Counted from the stretch's first letter, positions 1-10,134 are shown. The stretch is 64,000 nt of DNA from Candidatus Obscuribacterales bacterium (GCA_031292355.1 JARLHI010000042.1:62001-126000), one strand, 5' to 3'. A program made the numbers and translations. Notes: generated by a model not told the origin, from the letters alone.

Positions 1-258
1 TGGAATGCGCCTGTCAACTGCGATACAACCGAATGAGCCGATCATATCAAGTTATTTGAAGTTACATTGCGAAATTTACTATTCTCACCCTAATTAAGCC
101 TTGCTCACGCCCGAGAAATCAAGAGGAGCGCAAGTTTCGGAAGTTTCCCAAAGAAACTTCTCCACAGTTTTAGGAAGCAAATTTGCTTTAATAGACAGTG
201 AAGTCGAGCCTGCTCGGCAACATTGAACACATTTGATTTAGCCCCACAGACAGTTGAT

Positions 259-1149
259 ATGCGGATTATCAAAAACCTACTTGGACGATTTTCACTGTTC
301 AGCGGTGCCACTGCCAGTAATACCATAGCGACTATGGCGCTGTTGATACTGTTCTCCATAAGTCCGGGCTATTCATGCACGGAAGACCCGTCTGTAAAAT
401 TGACCGATCTAAAAACGCCTGATGGGCTCGACGTGTGTATCGAGCCATTTAGCGCCATCGACGCCACTGTCACCATCGATCTGAAAATGGAAAACCTCGT
501 TTCATCGGCGGGCAACGATTTTACGTGCGATCTTCATAACTACAGACAGCGCAACCTGCCTTACGGTTTGACGCATTTGCATGTCATCGACCCAACCAGG
601 GGTTATAAATACCATTACGACTTTCACTATCGAATTGGTAATTTGAACGGACATCCTGACACTAACTACGTTTACGAATTGCCTTATCAAAAAGGAGAAC
701 ACCATCGCATTAACCAGGGATATTTCGGTGCCTTTAGCCATCAGATAGGCTCGGACACCGAATACGCACTGGACTTTGACATGCCTGTCGGCACTGTGGT
801 GTGCGCCGCTCGTGAAGGCATCTGCGTTGCCGCTCGCACAGACTCGACCAATGGTGGACCAGATCCAGCATTTAAAATTTGTGCCAATCATGTCGAAATT
901 CGACATGCTGATGGAACCTACGCCGAATACGTGCATTTGCGAACCAACGGCGCTATAGTTCACGTGGGTGATGTTGTGAAGGTTGGGCAGCCCATCGCTT
1001 ATTCGGGCAACACAGGTTTCAGTCAGGGACCGCACATGCACTTTGCAGTTTATATCCCACGTGACGGAATAAAAGTTCAATCAATGCCCACTAAATTTCA
1101 CACAGATTTTGGTATCAGTAATGGTTTGCAGCAAGGCCAAGTTTACTAG
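259..1149 (+). CDS. Exported M23 (LytM-type) zinc metallopeptidase
   Basis: Predicted to cleave peptide cross-links in peptidoglycan in the periplasm or at the cell surface. The N-terminus has basic residues followed by a hydrophobic stretch (TIATMALLILFSI) and then a Cys, so it is a signal peptide or signal anchor. The C-terminal half is a recognisable M23 domain: YALDFDMPVGT, then KVGQPIAYSGNTGFSQGPH with the metal-binding His-x-His (HMH) directly after. About 296 residues from ATG 259; an in-frame TTG at 223 would add 12 residues, but neither start has a strong ribosome site. The stop codon touches the ATG of the next gene, so the two are probably translated together. The middle (residues 60-150) is rich in Tyr and His and not recognised. 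Substrate and lytic activity are inferred from the family. Confidence 0.85.
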   Translation: MRIIKNLLGRFSLFSGATASNTIATMALLILFSISPGYSCTEDPSVKLTDLKTPDGLDVCIEPFSAIDATVTIDLKMENLVSSAGNDFTCDLHNYRQRNLPYGLTHLHVIDPTRGYKYHYDFHYRIGNLNGHPDTNYVYELPYQKGEHHRINQGYFGAFSHQIGSDTEYALDFDMPVGTVVCAAREGICVAARTDSTNGGPDPAFKICANHVEIRHADGTYAEYVHLRTNGAIVHVGDVVKVGQPIAYSGNTGFSQGPHMHFAVYIPRDGIKVQSMPTKFHTDFGISNGLQQGQVY

Positions 1150-1599
1150 ATGAATAAGACCGTTTTGAAAGTTGCAACCATCATTGCGGGCTTACTCATT
1201 GCCAACTACATTCTCATGCATGTGATCGGTTTTATAGCTTTGGTGCTCTGGTTGCTCTTCGTGGTGGCATGCCTTGCCGGTCTTGCCTATTTCATATACG
1301 CTTTCGTGCAAGGTAAGCAGGCCGCTCTACCTAGTCAGCCAAAATTCCTTGTGTGGGACACTTACAACCAGAGCGTCCAGATTTTTTTCGACGAGCCAAC
1401 GATTGAAGATATAGTCCAGGGCGTCTCTGAGCCAGAGAAATATCTCGAGGCCGGCAAGGTCCAAGAGGTGCCAAACTCCACTGGCGTAACCATTCTGGAA
1501 GACAAAGGCAGCATGGCAGTCAAGATAAAAATCATCGATGGCAATGCCAAAGAGAAAATTGGCTGGGTGTCCCGGACCTTATTAGTTCGCTCAAAATAG
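1150..1599 (+). CDS. Small membrane protein with soluble C-terminal domain
   Basis: 149 residues. The first 55 are almost wholly hydrophobic and look like two transmembrane helices (around 6-28 and 29-52). A soluble domain of about 90 residues follows and ends in GWVSRTLLVRS, which resembles the closing strand of bacterial SH3-like domains; that likeness is weak. It starts on the base after the stop of the M23 peptidase gene, so it is almost certainly co-translated with it and may tether or assist the peptidase. No family is recognised with confidence. Confidence 0.7.
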   Translation: MNKTVLKVATIIAGLLIANYILMHVIGFIALVLWLLFVVACLAGLAYFIYAFVQGKQAALPSQPKFLVWDTYNQSVQIFFDEPTIEDIVQGVSEPEKYLEAGKVQEVPNSTGVTILEDKGSMAVKIKIIDGNAKEKIGWVSRTLLVRSK

Positions 1600-1652
1600 A
1601 AAATCGTCTATTATTGACGGACTTAGTAATCGACAAAAAACAGGAGTGACAC

Positions 1653-2270
1653 ATGACTAACGCTGAACCAAAAGCAGGTATGCCAAAGTGGCTAAAAATC
1701 GTTTTGATCGTCGGCGGTGTTTTTGTTGTTGGCACAGTTGGTCTAATGGGCGCATTATTTTTCGTTGGCGCCACTATGGTTAAGGACGCGCAAGATCCAG
1801 CTAAAATAAAGCAAGTCGTATCGACCTTCATGACTGTAAAAGAGCCACTGCCTGATGGTTATGAGTACAAATTAGGTGCTGATTTATTCGGCAATAAGAT
1901 TGTTGCCTTGAACAACAGTGATAAAGACTTGAAAATAGTCATCGGTGATCTCAAACAAGTCGACGATTTAAACGATCCAGAAAAAGTGATTAACAAACTT
2001 TCTCAACACTCTAATGCAGCCGGTCAGGGTGGACGCTCTAACGTGAAATTTGTGAGCGAAAAGAAGGGCAGCGAGACAGTCGGTGGCCGCAAAATGGATT
2101 ACGCTATCGGCAAAGCCGTAGACGATAAAACGCAAAGGACAACTCAGGTTTTTATTGGTCTATTTGAGCCAACAGAACAAGGCACCGTGGCTATTTTCGG
2201 CTCAACATCTAAAGAAAAATACGATATGGAAGGTACCGACACTTTCTTGAAGGCTATAGAAAAAATCTAG
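1653..2270 (+). CDS. Single-pass membrane protein of unknown function
   Basis: 205 residues with a good ribosome site (CAGGAGTGA) 6-12 bases before ATG 1653. Residues 12-40 form one long transmembrane helix after a short Lys-containing cytosolic head. The remaining 160 residues are soluble, mixed alpha/beta in character, and presumably face the outside. No catalytic motif is visible. It follows the M23 peptidase and 2-TM genes on the same strand with a 53-base gap, so it may belong to the same envelope-related unit. It could be one of the many lineage-specific orphan membrane proteins of this phylum. Confidence 0.7.
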   Translation: MTNAEPKAGMPKWLKIVLIVGGVFVVGTVGLMGALFFVGATMVKDAQDPAKIKQVVSTFMTVKEPLPDGYEYKLGADLFGNKIVALNNSDKDLKIVIGDLKQVDDLNDPEKVINKLSQHSNAAGQGGRSNVKFVSEKKGSETVGGRKMDYAIGKAVDDKTQRTTQVFIGLFEPTEQGTVAIFGSTSKEKYDMEGTDTFLKAIEKI

Positions 2271-2333
2271 ACTTGCAAAATCAGGCGCGAATTTGCGGAA
2301 TTGCACATTTAAAGCCCTGCACTTATAAACGAT

Positions 2334-2365
2334 CATCAAGCCACTTCCAACGAGGTGGCTTGATG
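2334..2365 (+). terminator. 11-bp perfect stem-loop overlapping the next start codon
   Basis: The arms 2334-2344 and 2355-2365 are perfectly complementary (CATCAAGCCAC and its reverse complement) around a 10-base loop, followed by CTTTT. It looks like an intrinsic terminator for the gene ending at 2270, but the T-run is short. The 3' arm contains ATG 2363, the likely start of the next gene, and the loop holds its purine-rich ribosome site. The same hairpin could therefore block translation. Confidence 0.55.
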
Positions 2366-2950
2366 CTTTTCAGTTCAAAATCCCGACCTGTACCTTTAGT
2401 TACGCCGCGAAAAAAAAATAAACGAGTCCTGCTCGCTATCACGGCCAGATACGTCGGTGCCTGCCCTTGTGGAGCGCTAATCGACGTAGGCAATACAATT
2501 CACTACGACACCATCAATCATAAGGCTTATTGCTTCAACTGCGGACGCATAAGGGCAAATCTGAGAGAGAGTGCCCTTTCCCACAATGAGCGCCTAGAAG
2601 AATCGAGAATGGCATTTGAATGCCAACCTCTCATTGAAGATTACCGTCGCCTGAAGCTATCAGATAGCGCTCTCGAAACGCATACAAGAACGCAATTGAA
2701 AGGGATTTTGAACATCTTTCAAATGAGCTACGCAACCAATCCAGAGGTGCGATCTATCGTCACAGCTTTTATAAACTGCAAAGACAGTGTCACCGCTCTC
2801 TCTCAAGGTCAAATGGTGCATGACTTCATCGCCATCGCAGCAAAATACAAAGGCGTGTGTGTCCACTGCCTGCAACCAATTGAGGCTGGCCGTCTGTGCT
2901 TGTATGAGCGTAGCTCGAAGCGTCTGCACTGTTTACTGTGCGACTGCTAA
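2363..2950 (+). CDS. Protein with two four-Cys zinc ribbons
   Basis: 195 residues from ATG 2363. The frame is open back to TTG 2273, but the upstream part lacks a ribosome site and runs through the hairpin. Near the N-terminus lie CPCG and, about 25 residues later, CFNCGR. At the very C-terminus lie CVHC and CLLCDC. Each pair of Cys knuckles should bind one zinc. The central 100 residues are helical and polar. Such treble-clef or ribbon proteins usually bind nucleic acid or protein; no specific family is recognised. It ends 13 bases from a convergent gene. Confidence 0.65.
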   Translation: MLFSSKSRPVPLVTPRKKNKRVLLAITARYVGACPCGALIDVGNTIHYDTINHKAYCFNCGRIRANLRESALSHNERLEESRMAFECQPLIEDYRRLKLSDSALETHTRTQLKGILNIFQMSYATNPEVRSIVTAFINCKDSVTALSQGQMVHDFIAIAAKYKGVCVHCLQPIEAGRLCLYERSSKRLHCLLCDC

Positions 2951-2963
2951 CAACGATCGCAAT

Positions 2964-3788
2964 CTATTTATCTCCCTTGGACTTCGTTGTCGAAGTAAAC
3001 CCGAGGTCGTTGATAAAGTCCTCTATATCGCTTTTTTGCGATTTAGAAAACAATACTTCAGTCAGTGTCTGGACTGATTTGTAGCCTTTAGGTATTTCGA
3101 AATCAGCAGCCTTGTAGGCAATTTTTTTGGCGGACTTGGTCTCAAATTTGAGATTCCCTTTATGACTAACGTCGTAGCGGATAAGATTACTCATCTCCCA
3201 GGCGTTCGTCTTCTTTGCAGCAGTTGCGACAGAAGAGCGCTTTGGGTCCTGCCGACCAACGTCCTGTCCCGCTCGCAGAATGATCTCGCAAGTTCCTGGC
3301 AAACTGAAATAGCGACATAAAGCTTCCACTGCTCGAGGCGATGTTTTAATTCCGTCGGCAAGCCAATAGAAGTGTTGCTGCAGATCGGTGAATTTGGAAT
3401 AGGCAACGCCATGATCTACCCCGCTGGAAACTTTGGTCATCTTGGGCGCCATCGAGTAGCCGTCGCCTGAGGAGGATATGCCTCCGGCTACAGACTTTAG
3501 TCCCTGAAATGTGTTTAGAGTCGTCGACCACTGGATTTTGTCATCCGGCCTAAAACAGACCACCCTCCAATCGGGACCTTTCGCGATCATCTTGCCCCCG
3601 TTTGTCAGGCTAACGACTTTCACCGCCTCAGGCGCAATGTAAACAATAAAGTCTCCGGATTGGTCGTGCTGTTGGCCAAGTACCCACACATTACCACACT
3701 CTTTATCAGCTGCTAACGCGGTCTGACAGAAAGAGATAATGACGAAGCCAGCAAGGCACAACAGCCGGAGTAAAGCAGACCCACTCAT
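2964..3788 (-). CDS. Secreted protein of unknown function, paralogue of the gene at 63.0-63.8 kb
   Basis: 274 residues with a clear Sec signal peptide (LLCLAGFVIISFCQTALAA, cleavage after ALA). The mature N-terminal part (VLGQQHDQSGDFIVYIAPEA, then a GPDWRVVCFRPDDKI segment) follows the same pattern as the secreted protein encoded at 63039-63788, and both have an IPKGYK/MPAGYK element near the C-terminus. They are probably diverged copies of one family of exported beta-rich proteins, reminiscent of outer-membrane-lipoprotein-like or DUF4412-type folds. That fold guess is weak and no function can be given. Confidence 0.75.
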   Translation of the reverse strand: MSGSALLRLLCLAGFVIISFCQTALAADKECGNVWVLGQQHDQSGDFIVYIAPEAVKVVSLTNGGKMIAKGPDWRVVCFRPDDKIQWSTTLNTFQGLKSVAGGISSSGDGYSMAPKMTKVSSGVDHGVAYSKFTDLQQHFYWLADGIKTSPRAVEALCRYFSLPGTCEIILRAGQDVGRQDPKRSSVATAAKKTNAWEMSNLIRYDVSHKGNLKFETKSAKKIAYKAADFEIPKGYKSVQTLTEVLFSKSQKSDIEDFINDLGFTSTTKSKGDK

Positions 3789-3887
3789 AACGAACGCACC
3801 AACTTCTTTGAACCCCTTTCTGCAATATTTTATAGCTGAACAGATGTTCTTCGCAGATTATCAGGGAACAGGCGCGCTTGTTCTTAT

Positions 3888-4412
3888 TTATGGATTTGGC
3901 AGCTCAGGTCTTAGATTAGGAGCCATCAGGGGAGCCCCCGTTTGGGGATCAAAATTGGCGCCATAATTATTAGGCGCCATCGGATAAGGTCCTTGAGGAT
4001 TTGGATGCATTATGTTGCCGATGACATTGTGCATTCCTGAAGCATTGACCGTTGTAATTTGCGGTCCAATGCCCAAAAATCGCTTCGACTTAAATGAGTC
4101 GCCAAACATATCCTGTCCTTTCACACTTGTTCCTGTGATCGGATTGTGGCTGACTTTAACTCCATTACCGAACAAATTTGCTTTGGTGGACTTCCGAAAC
4201 CCCAGAATTCCTTTCTGGTGCGAGTATTCGTCACCGTTTGCGTCCTGGACTGTGAAACCCTTACCTAGTCCCAGAGGGTAGCTATGCGCTTCGACCCCAT
4301 TGCCTGCCCCATCCGTGATTTTGAGTTTTCCCCAGCCCGCGTGGGCAGGATTTGCACCGATTACAAAAAGAGCAGCAAGGACAGAAATATTGAAAATTGG
4401 AAGAGTTTTCAT
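3888..4412 (-). CDS. Secreted Gly/Asn/Pro-rich orphan protein
   Basis: 174 residues with a signal peptide (MKTLPIFNISVLAALFVIGA, cleavage after AHA). The mature part is rich in Gly and carries short repeated elements with KxxxxFGNG/DMFGDSF and GFRKST/SKRFLG, suggesting a small beta structure. The last 45 residues are a low-complexity Pro/Asn tail (MHPNPQGPYPMAPNN and so on). No known family is recognised. It lies downstream of ltaE on the same strand but is separated from it by a stem-loop, so it probably has its own transcript. Confidence 0.65.
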   Translation of the reverse strand: MKTLPIFNISVLAALFVIGANPAHAGWGKLKITDGAGNGVEAHSYPLGLGKGFTVQDANGDEYSHQKGILGFRKSTKANLFGNGVKVSHNPITGTSVKGQDMFGDSFKSKRFLGIGPQITTVNASGMHNVIGNIMHPNPQGPYPMAPNNYGANFDPQTGAPLMAPNLRPELPNP

Positions 4413-4451
4413 AGCATCTCACGCATGGCTGTAAGAGAGAGTCTTGATCAG

Positions 4452-4474
4452 AAAGACTGGTACTTGGAGTCTTT
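4452..4474 (-). terminator. Stem-loop after the lon-ltaE genes
   Basis: A perfect 7-bp inverted repeat (AAAGACT at 4452-4458, AGTCTTT at 4468-4474) with a 9-base loop sits just after the ltaE stop codon. On the minus strand the stem ends in TTT but has no long T-run. It is a modest candidate terminator for the operon. Confidence 0.4.
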
Positions 4475-4489
4475 GTTCCTGAGAGTGAC

Positions 4490-5533
4490 TTACCGGGCCA
4501 CCGAAACCTTCGAAAAGATTTTGGAAAATGCAGCCACCACAGCCAAGATATCCTCGGGTGTGACGCCGTAATGAGTGACTAGACGAATGCCAACATTGGG
4601 CAACGAAGAGACTAAGATGCCCAAATGCTTGAGTTCGACAATCAACGACGCTTCATCGATACCGTCTTTGACGCACTTAAAGAAAACCATATTGGTTCGG
4701 GGGCTCGCTACCTCAACTTCAATTTGTGGGAATTGAGTTAGCTCTTCTGCCAGCAGTGCTGCGGTCTGATGGTCTTCAACGAGGCGATCAATCATGTGGT
4801 CTAGCGAATACAGACAGGCGGCCGCAAGTACACCCACCTGTCTCATGCCACCACCTAAAGCCTTACGATGGCGACGCGCCTGCGCAATGAATTGATGCCC
4901 TCCAGCGAGGATGGATCCAACTGGCGCAGACAAGCCCTTAGAGAAGCACAGTTGAACGGAGTCTGCACATTGAGCGACGTATTGAACCGAAGTATTGAGT
5001 GCAAGGGCCGCATTGAAAATGCGAGCGCCATCCAAGTGCACAAGCAAACCGTGATTTTTTGTGAGCACATTTAAATCGCGCATATAGTGCCGAGAAAGGG
5101 GGTGCCCATTCCAAGTGTTTTCAATGCAAACAAGTTTTGTCTTGGCAAAATGCACGTTGTCGACATTGATCGCACTTTCCACGCTTTTTAAGTCGAGCGA
5201 ACCATCGCGATCATTTAGCACAGACTTGAAGCTGACGCCACCAAGCCAGTTAGCACCATTTTGCTCAAACAAATAAATGTGCGCCCCCTCACCAACGATT
5301 GCCTGTTCTGCACGCTGACAATGCGTTAGAAGCGCGATCAAATTGCCCATGGTGCCACTGGGAACAAACAAAGCGGCTTCTTTGCCAAGCAAGTTCGCCA
5401 CTCGATCTTGCAATATTTTGACAGTCTCGTCCTCTTCGTAAACATCATCGCCTAAGACCGCGGCAGACATCGCCGCACGCATGCCATCAGGCGGCAGTGT
5501 GACAGTATCGGATCTCAGATCGATAATTTTCAC
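4490..5533 (-). CDS. ltaE: Low-specificity L-threonine aldolase (PLP enzyme)
   Basis: Splits L-threonine or L-allo-threonine into glycine and acetaldehyde in the cytosol. The 347-residue protein matches the family from its opening [11 protein letters not shown]. Other marks are SGTMGN (residues 59-64, phosphate binding), HLDGAR with the PLP-ring Asp 168, and the PLP lysine K199 in [12 protein letters not shown]. Its ATG overlaps the lon stop codon by four bases (ATGA), so it is translationally coupled to lon and forms the last gene of the clp-lon run. That position is unusual; the link may simply be amino-acid recycling after proteolysis, which is inference. Confidence 0.93.
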   Translation of the reverse strand: MKIIDLRSDTVTLPPDGMRAAMSAAVLGDDVYEEDETVKILQDRVANLLGKEAALFVPSGTMGNLIALLTHCQRAEQAIVGEGAHIYLFEQNGANWLGGVSFKSVLNDRDGSLDLKSVESAINVDNVHFAKTKLVCIENTWNGHPLSRHYMRDLNVLTKNHGLLVHLDGARIFNAALALNTSVQYVAQCADSVQLCFSKGLSAPVGSILAGGHQFIAQARRHRKALGGGMRQVGVLAAACLYSLDHMIDRLVEDHQTAALLAEELTQFPQIEVEVASPRTNMVFFKCVKDGIDEASLIVELKHLGILVSSLPNVGIRLVTHYGVTPEDILAVVAAFSKIFSKVSVAR

Positions 5534-7962
5534 GACAAACGAATCGGACCAGCCGATTGCTTAGAGCGCGTACTACGTGTTGCCAGGCGAGTTCCACGAG
5601 TGCTCTTCGAACCCATCGATGTTTTAGTTTGTCCTTTAAAAGCAATAGAAAACACTTCGTCTAAATGAGCCACCGGAATTAACTGCACATTCTTTTTAAC
5701 GTAATCAGGAATATCGTGCAAATCTTTTTCATTTGCACGCGGAAATAAAACTGTCTTGATACCAGCACGTAAAGCTGCCAGAACCTTTTCTTTCAGACCA
5801 CCAATTGGCAGCACTCGACCGCGCAAAGTGATTTCTCCTGTCATAGCCAGACTGGCTCTGACAGGGCGTTTCGATATAGCTGAAATCAACGCAATCGACA
5901 GAGCAATGCCAGCAGAAGGTCCGTCTTTAGGAATGGCCCCTTCAGGAATATGAACGTGAATATCGTGGGTGTCTTGAAAGTTAGGATCGATTCCGAGCGA
6001 CTCAGCGTGACTGCGGATATAGCTAAAAGCGGCTTGAGCAGACTCTTTCATGACATCGCCAAGTTGTCCGGTCAATTGCATTTTGCCTTTACCGGGCATT
6101 GTGTTTACTTCAACAGAAAGTGTTTCACCGCCAACTTCAGTCCAGGCAAGACCTGTGACGATACCAACTTGTGGTCCTTTCACTTCGTTATCGCGAAGTA
6201 TCTTCGCCGGTCCCAAATACTTTGATATCAACTGTGGTGTCAGTCTCACCGTTGTCGACTTACGGCGCACCACTTCCGTTGCTACCTTGCGGCAAACTGT
6301 CGCCAGTGTACGTTCAAGCGAACGAACACCTGCTTCTCTCGTATATTCTTGAATAATCTTTCGCAGAGTGGCGCTTGGAATTTTGAGTTGTTTGGTGTTG
6401 ATACCATGACGCTCAATCAACTTGGGCAAAATGTGCTGTTCGGCAATAGCGAGCTTTTCTTCTTCTGTATAACCGGACACCGGAATGATTTCCAGACGGT
6501 CATACAAAGGACGCGGAATATAATCAAGCGCGTTAGCAGTTGCCACAAAAACAACTTCAGACAAACTGAACGGCGCATCCAAATAATGATCGGTGAAATT
6601 TTCGTTTTGATCAGGGTCTAAGACCTCGAGCATAGCTGCCGTTGGATCGCCTTGATAGCTGCGCGTCATTTTTTCGATTTCATCGAGCAAGATAACTGGA
6701 TTTTTAGTCCCAGATTGTTTGATCGCCTGAATAATCCGCCCGGGCATGGCACCGATGTAAGTTCTGCGGTGCCCACGAATTTCTGATTCATCATTGACGC
6801 CACCCAAAGAGATGCGCGCGAATTCGCGGTTCATGGCCTTTGCAATCGATTTAACCAGACTGGTTTTACCGACACCCGGTGGACCAACCAGGCACAAGAT
6901 CGTGCCTTGAGGCTTTTTCGAGAGCTTACGCACTGCCAGGTACTCGAGAATTCTCTCTTTCACCTTGTCGAGACCATAATGGTCCTGCGCTAAAATTTTG
7001 TCGGCCTGTTTGAGATCGATGACATCACGCGAACGATTGCCCCAGGGCAGCGATACGAGCGTATCGAGATACGTGCGGATAACCGCCGCTTCAGCGCTTT
7101 GAGGCATCATTTTTTCAAGTCGTTGCAACTCTTTTTGAGCGCGCTCAAGAGCAACACCGTAAATTTTACTGTCGGCGATTTTGCGCTTGTATTCGGCAAT
7201 TTCACCTGTTTGCTCGCTGTCTGAATTCAATTCATCTTGAATGATGCGCATCTTCTCGCGCAAATAGTATTCGCGCTGAGTTTTCTCTAAATTGAAACGC
7301 ACTCGATCGTGAATCTGCTGTTCTAAATCAGCCAGCTCCAGTTCTCGAGAGAGCAATTGACTGACGTATTCCAGACGCTCTGTGCTGTCGAAAATTTCCA
7401 GACATTTTTGACGCTCTGAAACTTCTAATCCAAGGTAGGTGGCGATAATATCGGCTAAACGACCTGGCTGACCAATGCCTGAAACAGCAAGCAAAGATTC
7501 AGGATTTATCTTCTTGGTAGATTTGACAAACTGTTCGAATTTTTCCACAGCCAGACGAATCAATGTTTTAGTCTGGGCGTCATCAACGATCGATTCTTCT
7601 TGCTCTGTCACACGAGCTTGGAACGATTCGGCCTCTTCGAGTATTTCGTCAATATTGACGCGACTGGAACCTTCGACGAGCACTTTGACAGTGCCATCTG
7701 GAAGCTTGAGCATCTGCATCACTTCGGCGAGCGTACCGATTTGATAGATGTCTTCGCGATGCGGCTCTTCGCATTCGGGATCTTTTTGCGCAACCAGAAC
7801 TATCAGTCGATCGTCTCTGAGCAAAGCTTGCTCGAGAGCAGCAATTGACTTCGGACGACTGACGAAAAGTGGCGTCACCATCTGGGGAAATACCACAACA
7901 TCGCGCAGTGGTATCAATGGAAACAGAGTAGAACTTAAGTCCGCCATGTGGGAACGACCCAT
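5530..7962 (-). CDS. lon: Lon ATP-dependent serine protease
   Basis: Degrades misfolded and regulatory proteins in the cytosol. The order is standard: the N-terminal substrate domain ([14 protein letters not shown]), a coiled coil around 190-260, the AAA+ module with Walker [11 protein letters not shown] and Walker [11 protein letters not shown], then the protease domain with the catalytic dyad S683 (DGPSAGIAL) and K724 (GGLKEKV). At 810 residues it is slightly long; the extra is a C-terminal tail of about 30 residues rich in Ser, Thr, Arg and Lys, not part of the usual fold. The start may instead be Met 6 at 7947. It lies 27 bases after clpX and overlaps ltaE. Confidence 0.97.
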   Translation of the reverse strand: MGRSHMADLSSTLFPLIPLRDVVVFPQMVTPLFVSRPKSIAALEQALLRDDRLIVLVAQKDPECEEPHREDIYQIGTLAEVMQMLKLPDGTVKVLVEGSSRVNIDEILEEAESFQARVTEQEESIVDDAQTKTLIRLAVEKFEQFVKSTKKINPESLLAVSGIGQPGRLADIIATYLGLEVSERQKCLEIFDSTERLEYVSQLLSRELELADLEQQIHDRVRFNLEKTQREYYLREKMRIIQDELNSDSEQTGEIAEYKRKIADSKIYGVALERAQKELQRLEKMMPQSAEAAVIRTYLDTLVSLPWGNRSRDVIDLKQADKILAQDHYGLDKVKERILEYLAVRKLSKKPQGTILCLVGPPGVGKTSLVKSIAKAMNREFARISLGGVNDESEIRGHRRTYIGAMPGRIIQAIKQSGTKNPVILLDEIEKMTRSYQGDPTAAMLEVLDPDQNENFTDHYLDAPFSLSEVVFVATANALDYIPRPLYDRLEIIPVSGYTEEEKLAIAEQHILPKLIERHGINTKQLKIPSATLRKIIQEYTREAGVRSLERTLATVCRKVATEVVRRKSTTVRLTPQLISKYLGPAKILRDNEVKGPQVGIVTGLAWTEVGGETLSVEVNTMPGKGKMQLTGQLGDVMKESAQAAFSYIRSHAESLGIDPNFQDTHDIHVHIPEGAIPKDGPSAGIALSIALISAISKRPVRASLAMTGEITLRGRVLPIGGLKEKVLAALRAGIKTVLFPRANEKDLHDIPDYVKKNVQLIPVAHLDEVFSIAFKGQTKTSMGSKSTRGTRLATRSTRSKQSAGPIRLS

Positions 7963-7989
7963 TTAATTAGTGAAGAATCCCAGCAAGAT

Positions 7990-9285
7990 TTATGCGATTT
8001 CGCCTTTGAGTTTAGCCTTTGGCAACTGCAGCAATTCTGCTGTGGATTTCTTGATTACCAGATCTTGAGTGATGTGGCAGATCTTGATGTCTGAACGAGA
8101 AGGCACTTCGTACATAATCTCGAGCATAATCTCTTCCACAATCGACCGCAGAGCGCGTGCGCCAGTTTTGCGCTTAAGCGCTTCTTCAGCGATGCCGCGA
8201 ACAGCTTCTTGATCGAACTTCAGCTCAACGCCGTCAAGAGCTAGCAATTGTTGATACTGCTTGATGATGGCATTTTTTGGTTCGACAAGAATTCGTACGA
8301 GTGCTTCCACATCCAGTGCCTCAAGCACGGCGATAACCGGCATACGACCAACAAATTCTGGAATCAAGCCGAATTTAAGCAAATCGTCAGGAGCGGTGTC
8401 TTTAAGAATTTTGCTGGCTTTGAGCTCACGTTCCCAGGCAGTAGCAGGACTATCTGCGCCGAAGCCGATATTGCGATTCGATGACACGCGAGATTCAACG
8501 ATTTTGTCTAAGCCGACAAACGCGCCACCGCAAATAAAGAGAATATTGGCAGTGTTGATTTGAATAAATTCTTGATGAGGGTGCTTACGTCCGCCCTGTG
8601 GTGGCACATTCGCGAGCGTGCCTTCAATCATTTTGAGAAGAGCCTGCTGCACGCCTTCACCGGAGACATCACGGGTGATGCTGGTGTTTTCAGATTTACG
8701 TGAAATCTTATCGATTTCATCAATGTAAATGATGCCGCGTTCCGCCTTTTTGACATCATAGTCAGCAGCTTGATATAGACGAAGGAGAATGTTTTCTACG
8801 TCTTCACCGACATAACCTGCTTCGGTCAAAGTGGTGGCATCGGCAACCGCAAACGGGACATCGAGCAATTTAGCCAGTGTTTGCGCCAGCAAAGTCTTGC
8901 CACAACCGGTAGGTCCTATTAACAAAATATTTGATTTTTGAATTTCTACTTGATCTGACAATTCAGAGTTATGGCTGATTCGTTTGTAGTGGTTGTACAC
9001 AGCTACAGACAAAATCTTCTTGGCCATAGTTTGGCCGACGATGTGTTGATCAAGGAATGACTTGATTTCCTGTGGTTTAGGAATATCAACTAATTGAGGA
9101 AGAACAGTTTCCGAGGGCGATGCCGCTGGGCTGCCCTCGAAAAGCTCTTCATCAAGAATCTCATTGCAGAGATCCACGCATTCGTCGCAGATATAGACAC
9201 CAGGACCCGCAATCAGTTTCTTTACCTGGTCCTGGCTCTTTCCGCAGAAGGAGCATTTCAGTCGATTATCTGATTGCTTTGGCAT
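7990..9285 (-). CDS. clpX: ClpX ATPase subunit of ClpXP protease
   Basis: AAA+ unfoldase that feeds substrates to ClpP. The N-terminal zinc-binding domain has C11, C14, C33 and C36 ([14 protein letters not shown]). The ATPase domain shows Walker [13 protein letters not shown] and Walker [11 protein letters not shown]. The GYVGEDVE pore loop and the GRMP substrate-recognition segment are also present. The length of 431 residues is normal. A good ribosome site (AAGGAA) precedes the ATG. It is downstream of clpP with a 69-base gap that holds a perfect hairpin, and is followed directly by lon. Confidence 0.97.
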   Translation of the reverse strand: MPKQSDNRLKCSFCGKSQDQVKKLIAGPGVYICDECVDLCNEILDEELFEGSPAASPSETVLPQLVDIPKPQEIKSFLDQHIVGQTMAKKILSVAVYNHYKRISHNSELSDQVEIQKSNILLIGPTGCGKTLLAQTLAKLLDVPFAVADATTLTEAGYVGEDVENILLRLYQAADYDVKKAERGIIYIDEIDKISRKSENTSITRDVSGEGVQQALLKMIEGTLANVPPQGGRKHPHQEFIQINTANILFICGGAFVGLDKIVESRVSSNRNIGFGADSPATAWERELKASKILKDTAPDDLLKFGLIPEFVGRMPVIAVLEALDVEALVRILVEPKNAIIKQYQQLLALDGVELKFDQEAVRGIAEEALKRKTGARALRSIVEEIMLEIMYEVPSRSDIKICHITQDLVIKKSTAELLQLPKAKLKGEIA

Positions 9286-9326
9286 TGTGGTTCCTTATCT
9301 CTCTACTCTCATTTTGACAGACGCAA

Positions 9327-9347
9327 GCTACTTCCGCTAGAAGTAGC
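9327..9347 (-). repeat. Intercistronic hairpin between clpP and clpX
   Basis: Perfect 8-bp arms (GCTACTTC at 9327-9334, GAAGTAGC at 9340-9347) with a 5-base loop, in the 69-base gap between clpP and clpX. No T-run follows on the minus strand, so it is more likely an mRNA processing or stability element, or a partial attenuator, than a terminator. Confidence 0.5.
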
Positions 9348-9354
9348 GCTGGAA

Positions 9355-10044
9355 CTAAACAGCAGTCAGGTTTGGCTGCTGATCGAGGCGCACGATCACT
9401 TCGTCAACTAAGCCATATTCTTTGGCTTCGTCAGCGGTCATGATATTGTCGCGGTCTGTATCTTTTTCAATCTGTTTAACGGATTGACCAGTGTGGTGAG
9501 CCATCAATTCATTCAGCTGACGCTTAATTCTAATGATTTCGCGAGCTTGAATTTCAATGTCTGTTGCCTGACCTTGAGCACCACCGAGGGGTTGGTGAAT
9601 CAAAATGCGTGAGTGTGGCAAAGACAAGCGTTTGCCCTTTTTGCCTGCGCAAAGAAGGAACGCGCCCATACTGGCTGCCTGTCCCAAACAAATCGTGGAC
9701 ACATCCGAACGTATATGTTGAATGGTGTCGTAGATCGCAAGACCAGCTGTAACTGAGCCACCTGGTGAATTGATATACAAGCGGATATCTTTTTCTGGAT
9801 CTTCACCTTCTAAAAGCAGAAGCTGAGCCACGATCAAGTTAGCCACAGTATCATCCACGGGTGTACCGAGGAAAACGATTCTTTCTCGCAAGAGTCTGGA
9901 GAAGATATCGAATGCGCGCTCACCACGAGCAGTCGTTTCAATGACTGTTGGTGGGTAATAAGCATTCGGAGAAGCCATAGGGCTCATGCTCCAAAGCTCG
10001 TGTAATTGATTTTTTGTTGGTGGTTGCCGTCCGTCAAATGACAT
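9355..10044 (-). CDS. clpP: ClpP serine protease subunit
   Basis: Forms the barrel-shaped tetradecamer of the Clp protease. The catalytic triad is S125 ([10 protein letters not shown]), H150 (ILIHQP) and D199 (DTDRDN). The oxyanion segment SPGGSVTAG is intact. The core resembles cyanobacterial and plastid ClpP. At 229 residues it carries an N-terminal stretch of about 30 residues before the conserved TVIE, which would be a propeptide, or translation may begin at an internal Met (residue 20 or 23). The ribosome site is CAGGAAGG before ATG 10044. First gene of the clpP-clpX-lon-ltaE run. Confidence 0.97.
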   Translation of the reverse strand: MSFDGRQPPTKNQLHELWSMSPMASPNAYYPPTVIETTARGERAFDIFSRLLRERIVFLGTPVDDTVANLIVAQLLLLEGEDPEKDIRLYINSPGGSVTAGLAIYDTIQHIRSDVSTICLGQAASMGAFLLCAGKKGKRLSLPHSRILIHQPLGGAQGQATDIEIQAREIIRIKRQLNELMAHHTGQSVKQIEKDTDRDNIMTADEAKEYGLVDEVIVRLDQQPNLTAV

Positions 10045-10134
10045 TTCAAACCTTCCTGAATTGCCTACGCCTAATTAAACATATCAATAAATTTACCGCG
10101 AATTCCAAGCTTTGACATGAAGCGACTATTTTTG

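Noticed and set aside
105..359. Minus-strand 84-codon frame at the left end
   Set aside because: Overlaps the signal-peptide region of the M23 gene, with no ribosome site and no domain; bases 1-258 hold nothing else I can support.
502..1080. Minus-strand 192-codon frame over the first M23 peptidase gene
   Set aside because: Shadow of a well-supported gene with intact M23 motifs on the plus strand.
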